From Saccharina japonica (Eukaryota > Sar > Phaeophyceae > Laminariales > Laminariaceae): a stretch of DNA of 64,000 nucleotides. Where the stretch lies: assembly GCA_008828725.1 (NCBI GenBank), contig MEHQ01001659.1, forward strand, positions 1 through 64,000, read 5' to 3'. Both the position numbers and the translations under genes were made by a program. Positions 33,884-42,698 of this stretch are shown here, one piece after another. The stretch's first letter is position 1; each line of letters starts with the position of its first letter. The notes under the pieces are model-generated. The model saw only the letters and a list, made by a program, of their open reading frames with translations, searched no databases and was not told where the DNA came from.

Positions 33884-33937
33884 AAAAAAAACAAACGCCC
33901 CCCCCCCCCCTTCTGTGTTGGTGGGGGGGGGGGGGGG
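33866..33937. repeat. G18 - A8 - C13 - G15 homopolymer cluster
   Basis: Within 72 bases there are runs of about 18 G, 8 A, 13 C and 15 G. The G and C runs can pair with each other, and the G runs can form quadruplexes. Exact run lengths may be unreliable in the assembly. Confidence 0.85.
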
Positions 33938-34213
33938 AGTTCCTATACTAAATCCTATATATCCAATGACTCAACCCTTGACTCAACCACAAGTTACTTG
34001 GTTTTAGAATTGGCACTTGTCAGCCACTGCGGGTATTTGTCAGTTCCTATACTAAATCCTATATAACCAATGAATTTTCCAGTTCCTATACTAAATCCTA
34101 TATATCCAATGACTTTTCCAGTTCCTATACTCAATCCTATATAACCAATGACTCAACCCTTGACTCAACCACAAGTTACTTGGTTTTAGAATGGGCACTT
34201 GTCAGCCACTGCG
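33938..34213 (+). repeat. Composite satellite: 104-39-39-94 bp units
   Basis: The head AGTTCCTATACTAAATCCTA followed by TATAWCCAATGA starts at 33938, 34042, 34081 and 34120. The first and last units carry an extra tail (CTCAACCCTTGACTCAACCA, then CAAGTTACTTGGTTTTAGAA, then GCACTTGTCAGCCACTGCG). The two middle units end in TTTTCC instead. The order is long-short-short-long. Confidence 0.85.
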
Positions 34214-34901
34214 CCCAAAAGTAGAGAGGTCGGACACTGACAAAGAAGCGGACGTGGAAGGAAACGAATTAAGTTGGGGCAAGCCGAGGCGGGGGAGGGG
34301 GGCAGTTGCGACAAACCACAAACCCATGTTCCGTCTTTGACCGCAGTGCCCGTTGCAACGGCCGCACGAGTGTGGTTGAGGGAGGGTAGCCGGATGATCT
34401 GCGTAGTAGTCATTCTTATGGGTTCTGCTCTCACTTCAAAAGTAGACGGTGGGATTCCGGAAGGCCGAGAACGCTAAGAACAGTTGGATCAGAAATGACG
34501 TGGCGTCGTTCTTTTGTCAAGCACGCGAGATCCTTTAAAGGAACTACAGTAGTTCGCTCAAGTTGGCACGCGCAAATTTGCGCCGAGTTCATTATGCACC
34601 TCGCGGGCTGCACCGGACAAAGTGTTCCAATGTCTTGACTCATCCAACTCATCCGATTTTTCAGCACTTCGTTTGTTCGCCCTCCCTCCGACTATTATTG
34701 CAGATAAATTAAACCAAACACCACTTTCAACACTGCTCACTATGGCATCCAAATTATTCATGAAACACACAAACAACACACGTAGGGCTCGTGCGCATTG
34801 TTTCGACAACGTCTTGCTGAGCAGCTGACGCCCAAAGGCTGACAAATAGGATGTTTAGTTTGAGCGAAAAATAAATGAAAAAAGGGTGTGTTGGGGGGGG
34901 G
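34214..34901. other. Unrecognised interval before the gap
   Basis: No domain or repeat recognised. The plus frame 34622-34828 and the minus frames here are short. The interval ends in a G run at 34893-34901 that leads into N. Confidence 0.4.
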
Positions 34902-35068
34902 NNNNNNNNNNNNNNNNNNNNNNNNNNNNNNNNNNNNNNNNNNNNNNNNNNNNNNNNNNNNNNNNNNNNNNNNNNNNNNNNNNNNNNNNNNNNNNNNNNN
35001 NNNNNNNNNNNNNNNNNNNNNNNNNNNNNNNNNNNNNNNNNNNNNNNNNNNNNNNNNNNNNNNNNNNN
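34902..35068. other. Assembly gap (167 N)
   Basis: All N. The left edge is a run of nine G. The right edge begins GCAGGGGCG followed by an A-rich run. Confidence 0.95.
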
Positions 35069-35213
35069 GCAGGGGCGTAAAAAAAAAAGAGAAAACGACA
35101 CCACACCCGTAGGAAGGTCAGAATGAAAAACAAACCGGATCGCTGTGATCACAGGACGAAATGAGCGAAAACCATTTTTTTTCCGTTTTTTGTTCCCTTT
35201 TTTAGCTTGGTTT

Positions 35214-35295
35214 TTGAGACCCCCCGTATTTTTTTTTCGCTGGGGGGGAGGGGGGGGGGTGGGGGTCTCGGGTATTTTTTTTCACCCGCCGTTGG
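35214..35295 (-). repeat. Inverted partial copy of the poly-G-terminated repeat
   Basis: Reading the minus strand from 35292 gives CGGCGGGTGAAAAAAAATAC then CCGAGACCCCCAC and a C-rich tract. This matches the start of 33292-33384 in reverse orientation. The poly-G side is replaced by two interrupted G runs at 35242-35265. Confidence 0.7.
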
Positions 35296-35382
35296 CCTGG
35301 GACGGCACAACTTCAACCCCGTCTTAAAAAACATACCGTATCGATTTGTGGAACTCCCGTTTACGTATGTTGTTGTGATAGA

Positions 35383-35520
35383 GATGGCTCCCGGATTCGA
35401 AATTGGAACCGGTACCAGTACCGCCTTGGGTGGGATTTGACCAGTACCGTCCCGGGTTCCCGCGGTACTGGGTATCCCGGGTACCCGGGTACCCGGTTAC
35501 CCGTGTACCCGGGGTTACAT
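35383..35520 (+). repeat. GGTACCCG palindrome-rich element, copy A
   Basis: It starts GATGGCTCCCGGATTCG, continues through GGAACCGGTACCAGTACCGC and GTTCCCGCGGTACTGGGTAT, and ends in tandem CGGGTACC units. Almost every 8-10 bases contain a self-complementary core (GGTACC, CCCGGG, ACCGGT), so the element can fold extensively. It is the most diverged of the three copies. Confidence 0.8.
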
Positions 35521-35649
35521 GTGCATTTTGCTCCACTCTTGTGTTTGAGCGGCGTGAACGGTCCTCAGGCGAGGTGGTGAGGCGTGGTGAGGCGGAAGGT
35601 GGGAGGACAAGCCTTCGTGTCGTCTCTCTCAATAAATGAAAATGCGAAA

Positions 35650-35800
35650 GAACCCGGGTAACCGGGTACCCGGGAACCCGGGTACCCGAGATACCCAGTA
35701 CCGCGGGTAATAAAAATGAAGCCAGGACGGTACCGGTACCGACGGTTCCGGGTAACCGCCTCTGGGTACCCGGTTCCCACGAATCCGGGAGCCATCTCTA
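35650..35800 (-). repeat. GGTACCCG palindrome-rich element, copy B
   Basis: Inverted relative to copy A. It ends (in plus coordinates) at CGAATCCGGGAGCCATC, the reverse complement of copy A's start. Its interior carries CCCAGTACCGCGGGTAAT and GGTACCGGTACCGACGGTTC. It is about 93% identical to copy C by eye. Long minus-strand frames across B and C reading GYPGSRVPGYP are a by-product of the repeats. Confidence 0.85.
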
Positions 35801-35923
35801 TTCCGCTGGTAGCTGGTAGGGGTATCGTATGTGTATGGCGTGTTGTGTGAAGGTATAGGTAGAGTATGCTGTGCATTGTGCGCTGTGCGCTGTCTATCGG
35901 GGGCTCCGTGGAGCGTAACTAAT

Positions 35924-36069
35924 AACGGGTACCCGGGTACCCGGGAACCCGGGTACTCGTTATACCCAGTACCGCGGGTAATGAAAATGGAACCGGGGCG
36001 GTACCGGTACTGACGGTTCCGGGTACCCGCCTCCGGGTACCCGGTTCCCACGAATCCGGGAGCCATCAC
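35924..36069 (-). repeat. GGTACCCG palindrome-rich element, copy C
   Basis: Same orientation as copy B, 273 bp further on. Its outer end is followed at once by a 17-bp palindrome (ATCACAAC-A-GTTGTGAT, 36065-36081). Next come 33 bp (36090-36122, starting CTAAAACCACGC) that also occur next to the left LTR at 42665-42697. Confidence 0.85.
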
Positions 36070-36143
36070 AACAGTTGTGATATAAAAGGTCTAAAACCAC
36101 GCGGGACAGAAAACGACAGCTATCTACCAATCAAATCGCTTTA

Positions 36144-36409
36144 TTAGACATATTGAATCCTCGAGGGTAGGTGTTATGTAGTCCCAAATGGAAGAGCTTG
36201 GCCATTCGATATTTTCAACTTTTGGGCGCAAATCGCCGCCACGTCTAAAACTCGGCATAGGCCTATTTTGGTCGAAAAGCCGGATCTTCGGCCGAAAAGC
36301 CAGATCTTGCTCGACGAATCGAACAGAAAAACACAGGAATTTACGGTTTGCGGGGTTTCCATGGTCGTATGTGCCGAGCATGCGTAGGAACACAAGACAA
36401 GCAGCAGCA

Positions 36410-36425
<16 letters not shown>
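36144..36425 (-). repeat. Inverted-repeat arm, right
   Basis: Reverse-complement partner of 33385-33665. The arms enclose about 2.5 kb containing the satellite, the poly-G cluster, the gap and the three GGTACCCG elements. The outer side ends in a CAG run, as the left arm begins with CTG. Confidence 0.85.

Positions 36426-36438
<13 letters not shown>
36410..36438 (+). repeat. (CAG)n microsatellite
   Basis: About ten CAG triplets at the outer edge of the right inverted-repeat arm, mirroring the CTG run at 33384-33410. Confidence 0.85.
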
Positions 36439-36442
<4 letters not shown>

Positions 36443-36479
36443 GATACCGGTACCTAAAAACCAACACCCGAAGATGCCC

Positions 36480-37190
36480 AGCCAGGGGCACGTGTCTGAT
36501 CCGGTTGATGACCGATCCACAGAACGCATCAGGACTGAACACGCGATGGGTGCGCCTGGTACCCGTAACCTAGGCGTTGTTGTATGTAAGGTCTGGGCGC
36601 GAGCTAAGCGGCCGGCGCTCTCCAACACCATCACCCCTGCCGATCCAAGGCAGACGCGCAACTCCGTAGTCTCGGATTTCCTGCAGCCCTTGTGCGTTGT
36701 ATCTATTCATGCCCCCCTGAGATGCAGCATTGCTCTCGCGACAGCCAGGATTGCTGCTGCTGTAAGTATGGTGCTGCGGTTCCATGGTATTCCGGGCGGT
36801 TGGTTGCGGCGTGACGAGGATGGTGGCCCATGTGCTGTGCTGTGTTGCTGCTGTGTCTGTGCTATGATAGGGCTGCCTCGGAGTTGCCTCGCGAGCCCGT
36901 GCCGCATCGGCACCTGGAATGTCGTTTGTTTGCTGGAAAATGCTCGTAAACTTGCTTCAAATATGCACTTGGTCAAAAATGTGCCCAAGTGCATATTTTG
37001 GGAAAATCCGCTTTTCACGGTGGTCTGCCGTGGTCGGTAGGTGGAAAATAAGGGCCTATATTTTTCACGTCTAACTTAACACTCGATAGGGCTTTGTTCG
37101 GTTCAGATCCAGATATATAGACCTATTTCGAGGTTTAAATACGTCTATTAACGGGATCCACGCCAGCTATCTACCAATCAAATCGCTGTA
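36480..37190 (+). repeat. Dispersed repeat R1, plus-strand copy
   Basis: This copy corresponds to the minus-strand repeat at 1-560. A 230-codon frame (36348-37040) crosses it and includes GTRNLGV and, near 36900, RIGTWNVVCLLENARKL. The latter resembles the first motif of an APE-type endonuclease, but nothing further of that domain follows. The block may be a LINE 5' fragment, or the match may be chance. It continues into an AT-rich part with AATAAGGGCCTAT, CACTCGATAGGG and AGACCTATTTCGAGG. Confidence 0.45.
36959..36998. repeat. Hairpin of repeat R1 (14-bp stem)
   Basis: AAATATGCACTTGG at 36959-36972 is perfectly complementary to CCAAGTGCATATTT at 36985-36998 across a 12-base loop. The related hairpin at 128-161 keeps the fold while its stem bases change on both sides (TGCAC to TGTAC). 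Confidence 0.8.
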
Positions 37191-38275
37191 TAACGGGAGC
37201 CACGCCAGCAGATGGTGAAATCACGCTGTTAGAGATTACACCTATTATAGCAGTATTCGGTATCATAGCGTCGCTATTGGATAACACAGGGTCATCTGCT
37301 ACAAAGTAGCTCGTACTACATCAGTAGGCATTGCTCATCTAGGAGTAAGTGGTCTGTTCCGTATCACGGTTTGCATGTGATACACAGTACCAGTATGTAA
37401 CAGCAGATCTTATGTTCTTGTAAACACTCGTACACATACCAAGAACTATCTGGTAGCATATAGCAATCTGCCGTACTCATATCGTACACAAAGAGCAGCA
37501 TCATAGCATAGCGTAGCTACTCGTAAGACAGTACAGTACGCTAAGTACACACAGGTACGCACCAGAGGTGTAGTAGCCAAAGCTCCATGAGTATCATAAA
37601 AGTATCGTACGTACGTACGCCGTGGATATATGAACGGGACTGTCATGGTTCATGTCGAGTACAATACCCGGAAAGACCGGTATATCATCTTCGGGAAATA
37701 GCGCAGGGTCATGACTTGGTTTCTTATTTGGGGTCGTACGAGTATCCTCTTTTGTTTCGAGATTGAGCATACGAGTTCACGTGCATCGCACGCACACGCT
37801 CTCACTCCTCTTCAGCTCTCTTCAACAACATGCTCTCCACGAGCTATTGTCTGCTGGACAAAATCAACTAAGGCCGGGGGTCACCTTCATCATCTTCTTT
37901 TCTTCTCTTCTCTTTGAAGCTTCTCGTACAAGCTCACCTCACAGTGAGCTTCGCGCTTACCTCCATTTTAGGCCGTGTCTTGTTGGCCATCGACAAGCGG
38001 GTCTACAGCGTACACATCAGCAACGCGCTGATACACACGCTACAACGACAAGATCTAAGACACGCCGCACACCATCAAGCCCACAGCACCAAAACACCGC
38101 ATCACTCACGCGACAGTCATGCGACGATTGACCTTCGATCTCGACAAATACTCAACCCACTATTAACCCACTTCGTACCGGGCAAGGCCAGTGAATATAC
38201 ATAACGATCTCGAAGGTATCATTGCGATCCGTGGTCTAGGAGGCCAGAGGTTGCCTGCCGCGTCCTATGGTCTGC
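37191..38275. other. No recognisable gene
   Basis: 37191-37680 is rich in GTAC/CGTAC strings, and 37700-38190 has short open plus frames without domains. The phrase TCTACCAATCAAATCGCT at 37170-37190 repeats the sequence at 36122-36140. Confidence 0.45.
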
Positions 38276-38279
38276 GTCT

Positions 38280-38740
38280 GCACCTTAAAAACATTCTGTT
38301 TTTGGCCATCGGAGAGGAATCGAGAGTTGTTTCGTCTGTTTCCAACACATTGGCTGCCAAATACACTTTTATCAGACGCCTGGCCGACGCCCGCCACACA
38401 CCATCCACCTCGAGGGGAGCACTGTGACACTAGGGTGGGTCGGAGCCTCTAACCAGTGCGATCCGTTCAGATTTCATGACGCAGTCGCTGGATTTGTCGA
38501 TCGATGTCAAACATGAAAAACGGTCTATTTCTTGCGATCAGCGAGTTATCAAGATTTGTTGTCGTCTGTTTTCTACACACCAGCGATCGAATGTTTTTTT
38601 ACCAGACGCCTGACCGGCCCGCGCCACGTATCACCGATCAAGGTATTAGCACTGCAACACTAGGGTGGGTTGGAGCGGTTGACCAGCGTGATCCGTTCAG
38701 AGCTCATGACGGGGTCGTTTGGTTTGTCGATCGATGTCTA
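38280..38740 (+). repeat. 230-bp tandem duplication
   Basis: Two copies share GGCCATCGGAGAG/GCGATCAGCGAG, ATCAGACGCCTGGCC, ACACTAGGGTGGGTYGGAGC, GATCCGTTCAGA and TTTGTCGATCGATGTC. ACTAGGGTGGGT starts at 38429 and 38659, and GTCGATCGATGTC at 38496 and 38726; both give 230 bp. Identity is roughly 75-80%. Confidence 0.8.
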
Positions 38741-38744
38741 CCGA

Positions 38745-39690
38745 GGATTCTCATGAAACAGCTGCCTCCAGAACCTGCCAGAACAGGAGTTTCATGGGTA
38801 TTGCGCTGGCTTCGCCCTCGTACTTAAACTCCGCCAGAGCTGTCCCGTGACGTTATAAAATAGTTATAGCGCGCAGAGGGGTTGCTCTCCACGCGGGTCC
38901 CAGTGACACTTTACCACCATTGATATCGTAATCGTTTGATGCGGTCCTACAACAGCAGCACGAGTACGTACTATCCATGCTATTGTGTAGTTCGAGTACC
39001 TTGCATAATAGACATACTTACTTTTGTCTTTCTAGGGGATCCCTCATCCCTGGCCTCTCAGAGCTCTCACTTCGAACACCGCCTCCGTTCATTACTTGCT
39101 CATGCTATCTCTCTTTGTTCGCTATATACTTTAGTTGGCGAGAGGCTTCTTCTTCTTTCAGTTTTGGGTTCGTTCGTGTATGTGCCCAGACAGCACGGCA
39201 GCGCGGGCGAGCCCGGCGCCATCGCGGGTATGGGAGGGCGCTGGCTAGTAGAGGGGGGTCAGAAGGAGCGCGGTCGCCTTTTTCGTGGCTAGGCGTGGCG
39301 TGTCCACCGAGACACGAGGGAAGCTTAAAGGCGCTTTGTCTGCGTTGCTGCTGCAGCATGTCGGAAAATATAAGGGACGTTTGTTCCTGTAAAATAAAAT
39401 TCAAGTGGTGCTTAATTCTCGGAACAAATAGGATTTAAAGAGAAACCCCGGCAGATTGAACACCATCATGATGGAGCGGGCGAACGAGGGCCACGGTGAG
39501 CACCGGGCTTCATGCGAGGCGAGCCACGAGGCTCACTGGGGCAGAGAGGCAGTAGAGCTCGACCCGGACCGAATCGATGGCGACGCGATCGCGGAGAGAC
39601 GGGGAGCATCAAGTCTGACAGAACGCGAAAGACGCCAAAACTTTTTGTTTGTTTTTTGCGGCGCAATGGGTCCGATGGGGTGTTTTTCTT
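38745..39690. other. Unrecognised open stretch
   Basis: Plus frames at 38977-39438 (153 residues) and 39456-39728 (90 residues) are open but contain no recognisable domain or signal. Minus frames overlap them. I see no basis for a gene call. Confidence 0.35.
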
Positions 39691-39695
39691 TTTTT

Positions 39696-39772
39696 CGAGT
39701 ACGAGTACGTACGAGTATATTCGTATGAGTACGAGTACCTACGAGTATACTCGTATATACGTACGTACAAAT
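39696..39772 (+). repeat. (GAGTAC)n hexamer repeat
   Basis: An impure array of CGAGTACGAGTACGTACGAG-type units, ending TATACGTACGTAC. The same hexamer recurs as short arrays at many other places in the window. Confidence 0.85.
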
Positions 39773-40174
39773 GTGTACGTCTTTCTTCTTTCTCAGTTTT
39801 GTTGATTTCCTGTTTTTCGTACTTCACAACTTGACGACCGAGCTGTGCTTTGCTTTCTCTTTCATACATACAAAGTACGAAGTAATATATATCACCGTTC
39901 GTTGTTGTTGTACTGCCACACATACTCACGAAGGCACAAATTACACCCACCACAGCAGGCAGCGCAGCGCCGTGCTGTGAGCCGTGTTGCTGTGCTTTCT
40001 CTTTCGATCATACAGCTTCTTTGTTGTCCTGGAGCATGGAGCTAATGTGCATCCCGAGCATGTTTTGCATGCATGTCAAGTCCGCCGTTTCTTCCCTGTG
40101 CACCATGAACCTCTTACCATGAACCTCTTGGCATTTTCAAGTCGGTGATATTGCTTGCACTATACATCATGGGC

Positions 40175-40345
40175 CTCTTCTGCCCCTTTCCTTGCGCGAG
40201 CGTAGCGGGCGGCGTCATCCGCCCGCGGAGCGGAGCCTTTGTATATTATTACGGATCCGTACTTTCCACGACCAACGGTCACAGCGTGAACGGTCTGAGG
40301 CGCCGACCCACTCCCCGCCGCCCCGCCTGTCTGTGAAGTTTGGTG
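40175..40345 (+). repeat. Partial, diverged copy of the GC-palindrome repeat
   Basis: It ends in CGACCCACTCCCCGCCGCCC and CGCCTGTCTGTGAAG, matching the ends of the units at 40660-40715 and 41640-41675. The palindrome's left half is not preserved here. Confidence 0.5.
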
Positions 40346-40666
40346 ATAAAATAGCACTCATACGCATTATATGTGACATTCGATCCGCAATCAATGATCG
40401 TAGTATGAACTCTCTCTATGTACTGCTGCTGGATGATGCTGCTACGACGTACTGCACTACTGTATGTGGTTTGTGTGTCAGTAGGTCTCCCCCCTCCATC
40501 CTGCTGCAATGATTTGACTCGAAGAGCAAGAACTACTACTGCTTGCTGTGGCTGTCTGCACTGTGCTGAATCATTTTGATACTGCTGCTTCTATCGCATC
40601 GATATAATCCATATATTTAATAGAGAGAAAGGCAACTCTTGACTCGCACACGGGGTTTGTTCGCTG

Positions 40667-40709
40667 GGCGGGGAGCGGGTCGGGGCGCTGCCCCGACCCG
40701 CTACCCGCC
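40667..40709. repeat. Strong GC cruciform
   Basis: GCGGGTCGGGGC (40675-40686), spacer GCT, then GCCCCGACCCGC (40690-40701): a perfect 12-bp stem. One mismatch further out it extends to about 20 bp (GGCGGGGA against TACCCGCC). Confidence 0.9.
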
Positions 40710-41627
40710 GCAAAGCCTGTGATGTGTGGCGACAAAAACAATACTCTTCTTGCGCTTGTACGGCTGACGAGTAATACGTACTGCATTCAATTCGCCGTCA
40801 ATCGCATCAATCGTAAATATTCCGTGTGTGTACGTACGAGTACGAGCACAGCAGGTCAAGATGTCAAGTATGTGATGTCGAGCGGCGCAACTTGTTGTTG
40901 TGTCGTTTCATTTGGCGTTACATTTCGCACGAACATCATGGATCATGGACCATGGACCATTGACCAGGGACCACGGATCATGGATCATGAAATCGTGGAT
41001 CGACTTGGACTCTCTCTCAAGGCATGGGCCATGGGCCATAGAGATCAGGACGATTGATTGTGTGCTTCGTATCACACACACGAACGTCCGTCTTTACCCA
41101 CTCCGCTTCCTGGCAATTCCATTCAAACAATATTCCACGTACGCGCATACACAAGGTTGCCAGTTGGGCGGGGCACGGGGGTCGGGGCTGCGCCCCGGCA
41201 AGAATAACACTCTGAGATATTCTTGCGCTTGTACGGCTGACGAATAATACATACTGCATTCAATTCGCCGTCAATCAAATCAATCGCAAATATTCCGTGT
41301 GTGTACGTACGAGTACGAGTACAGCAGGTCAATATGTCAAGTATGTGATGCCGAGCGGCGTAACTTGTTGTGTCGTTTCATTTGGCGTTACATTCCGCAC
41401 GAAGATCATGGACCATGGACCATGGACCATGGATCATGAAATCGTGGATCGACTCGGACTATCTCTCAAGGCATGGGCCATGGGCCATAGAGATCACGAC
41501 GATTGATTGGGTGCTTCGCATCACACACACGACCGTTCGTCTTTACCCACTCCGCTTGCTGGCAATTCCATTCAAACAATATCCCACGTACGCGCATACA
41601 CAGGGTTGCCAGCTGGGCGGGGCACGG

Positions 41628-41650
41628 GGGTCGGGGCTGCGCCCCGACCC
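41628..41650. repeat. GC cruciform, third-unit copy
   Basis: GGGTCGGGGC, spacer TGC, then GCCCCGACCC: a perfect 10-bp stem. In the middle unit (41174-41196) the right half is cut at GCCCCGG, where the next unit begins. Confidence 0.85.
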
Positions 41651-41680
41651 GCTTCCCGCCTCCTCGCCTGTGAAGTATTC

Positions 41681-42292
41681 TGTATTGTTGTAGCCTGTAC
41701 GTAGCTATGCCTGGTAATCATCATGGACATACATACAGCAGCTTTTGTATTGATGCCTGGCGTTAATTAGCAGCGTCCACAAGGCGTCCTCCATGTCATG
41801 TATGTATGAATGTACGTCGTAAGGTGCTAGCGCACAACGCAGCGTAAATCAGCGGCCTCCACCTTATGGTCGGGTGCTAGCGCACAACGCAGCGTATATC
41901 ACCTCGGCTCAGCAGCAGCAGAAGCAGCAGAAGCACAGCAGCACACTGCTGCAGCAGTCTTCCACGTTATCGGCAGGTGGCTATTATGTATTGTTGTAGC
42001 CTGTACGTAGCTATGCCTGGTATTAATCATGGGCATACATACAGCAGCTTTTGTATTGTTGCCTGGGGTTAATTAGCAGCGTCCTCAAGGCGTCCTCCAT
42101 GTATTTATGTACGTCGTCAGGTGCTAGCGCACAACGCAGCGTAAATCAGCGGCCTCCACCTTATTGTCGGGTGCTAGCGCACAACGCAGCGTATATCACC
42201 TCGGCTCAGCAGCAACAGCAGCAGCAGCAGCAGAAGCACAGCAGCACCCTGCTGCAGCAGTCTTCCACGTTATCGGCAGGTGGCTGCGCGGT
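41681..42292 (+). repeat. 306-bp tandem duplication
   Basis: Two adjacent units start TGTATTGTTGTAGCCTGTAC at 41681 and 41987. They run through GTGCTAGCGCACAACGCAGC (itself present twice per unit, about 52 bp apart), a CAG-rich tract and TTCCACGTTATCGGCAGGTG. Identity exceeds 90% by eye, so this duplication is young relative to its neighbours. Confidence 0.9.
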
Positions 42293-42698
42293 CGCTTTGC
42301 ACAGGTGCACTTAACTTCCCATGTATAACGCTGCAGTACGAGTACGTTCGACACAATCATTGATTCGACCCAGAGCTGATATTATCTTGTCAGGTTCAGT
42401 ATCGAATCGGTATAACTTTATCTAGCCAAATGTCACAGATCCAGATTTCCATACAAGGTACAACATGGCGTAGATGGATTGATGGGCTACAGAGCCAAAT
42501 CGTGTTTGGAGTTGAACTAAGCAGGGGAGGGGCTTACTAAAAAAAGATGGAATTAGACCACGAAACAGAGTTGAAAGGCAGGGGATTTGGGAAATTAAAT
42601 AATTTCCGCGACAGAGCCCAGTAACTAAAGTCACTGGAAATTGCCAAGTCTAAAAGTCTAAAGTCTAAAACCACGCCGGACAGAAAACGCCAGCTGTA

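Larger units (their letters stand above)
40660..41680 (+). repeat. Tandem array, about 450-470 bp units with GC palindrome
   Basis: Two full units and a partial third carry the same series: a GC palindrome, CTTGCGCTTGTACGGCTGAC, TGCATTCAATTCGCCGTCAA, GTGTGTGTACGTACGAGTAC, GTTTCATTTGGCGTTACATT, CCATGG-type repeats, and GGCATGGGCCATGGGCCATA. The last motif starts at 41021 and 41470 (449 bp) and GTGTGTACGTACGAG at 40826 and 41299 (473 bp). The difference comes from indels in the CCATGG tract. No coding potential is apparent. Confidence 0.85.

Noticed and set aside
35565-36069. GYPGSRVPGYP-rich minus frames
   Set aside because: Produced by the GGTACCCG elements in two orientations; no start context or unique coding part.
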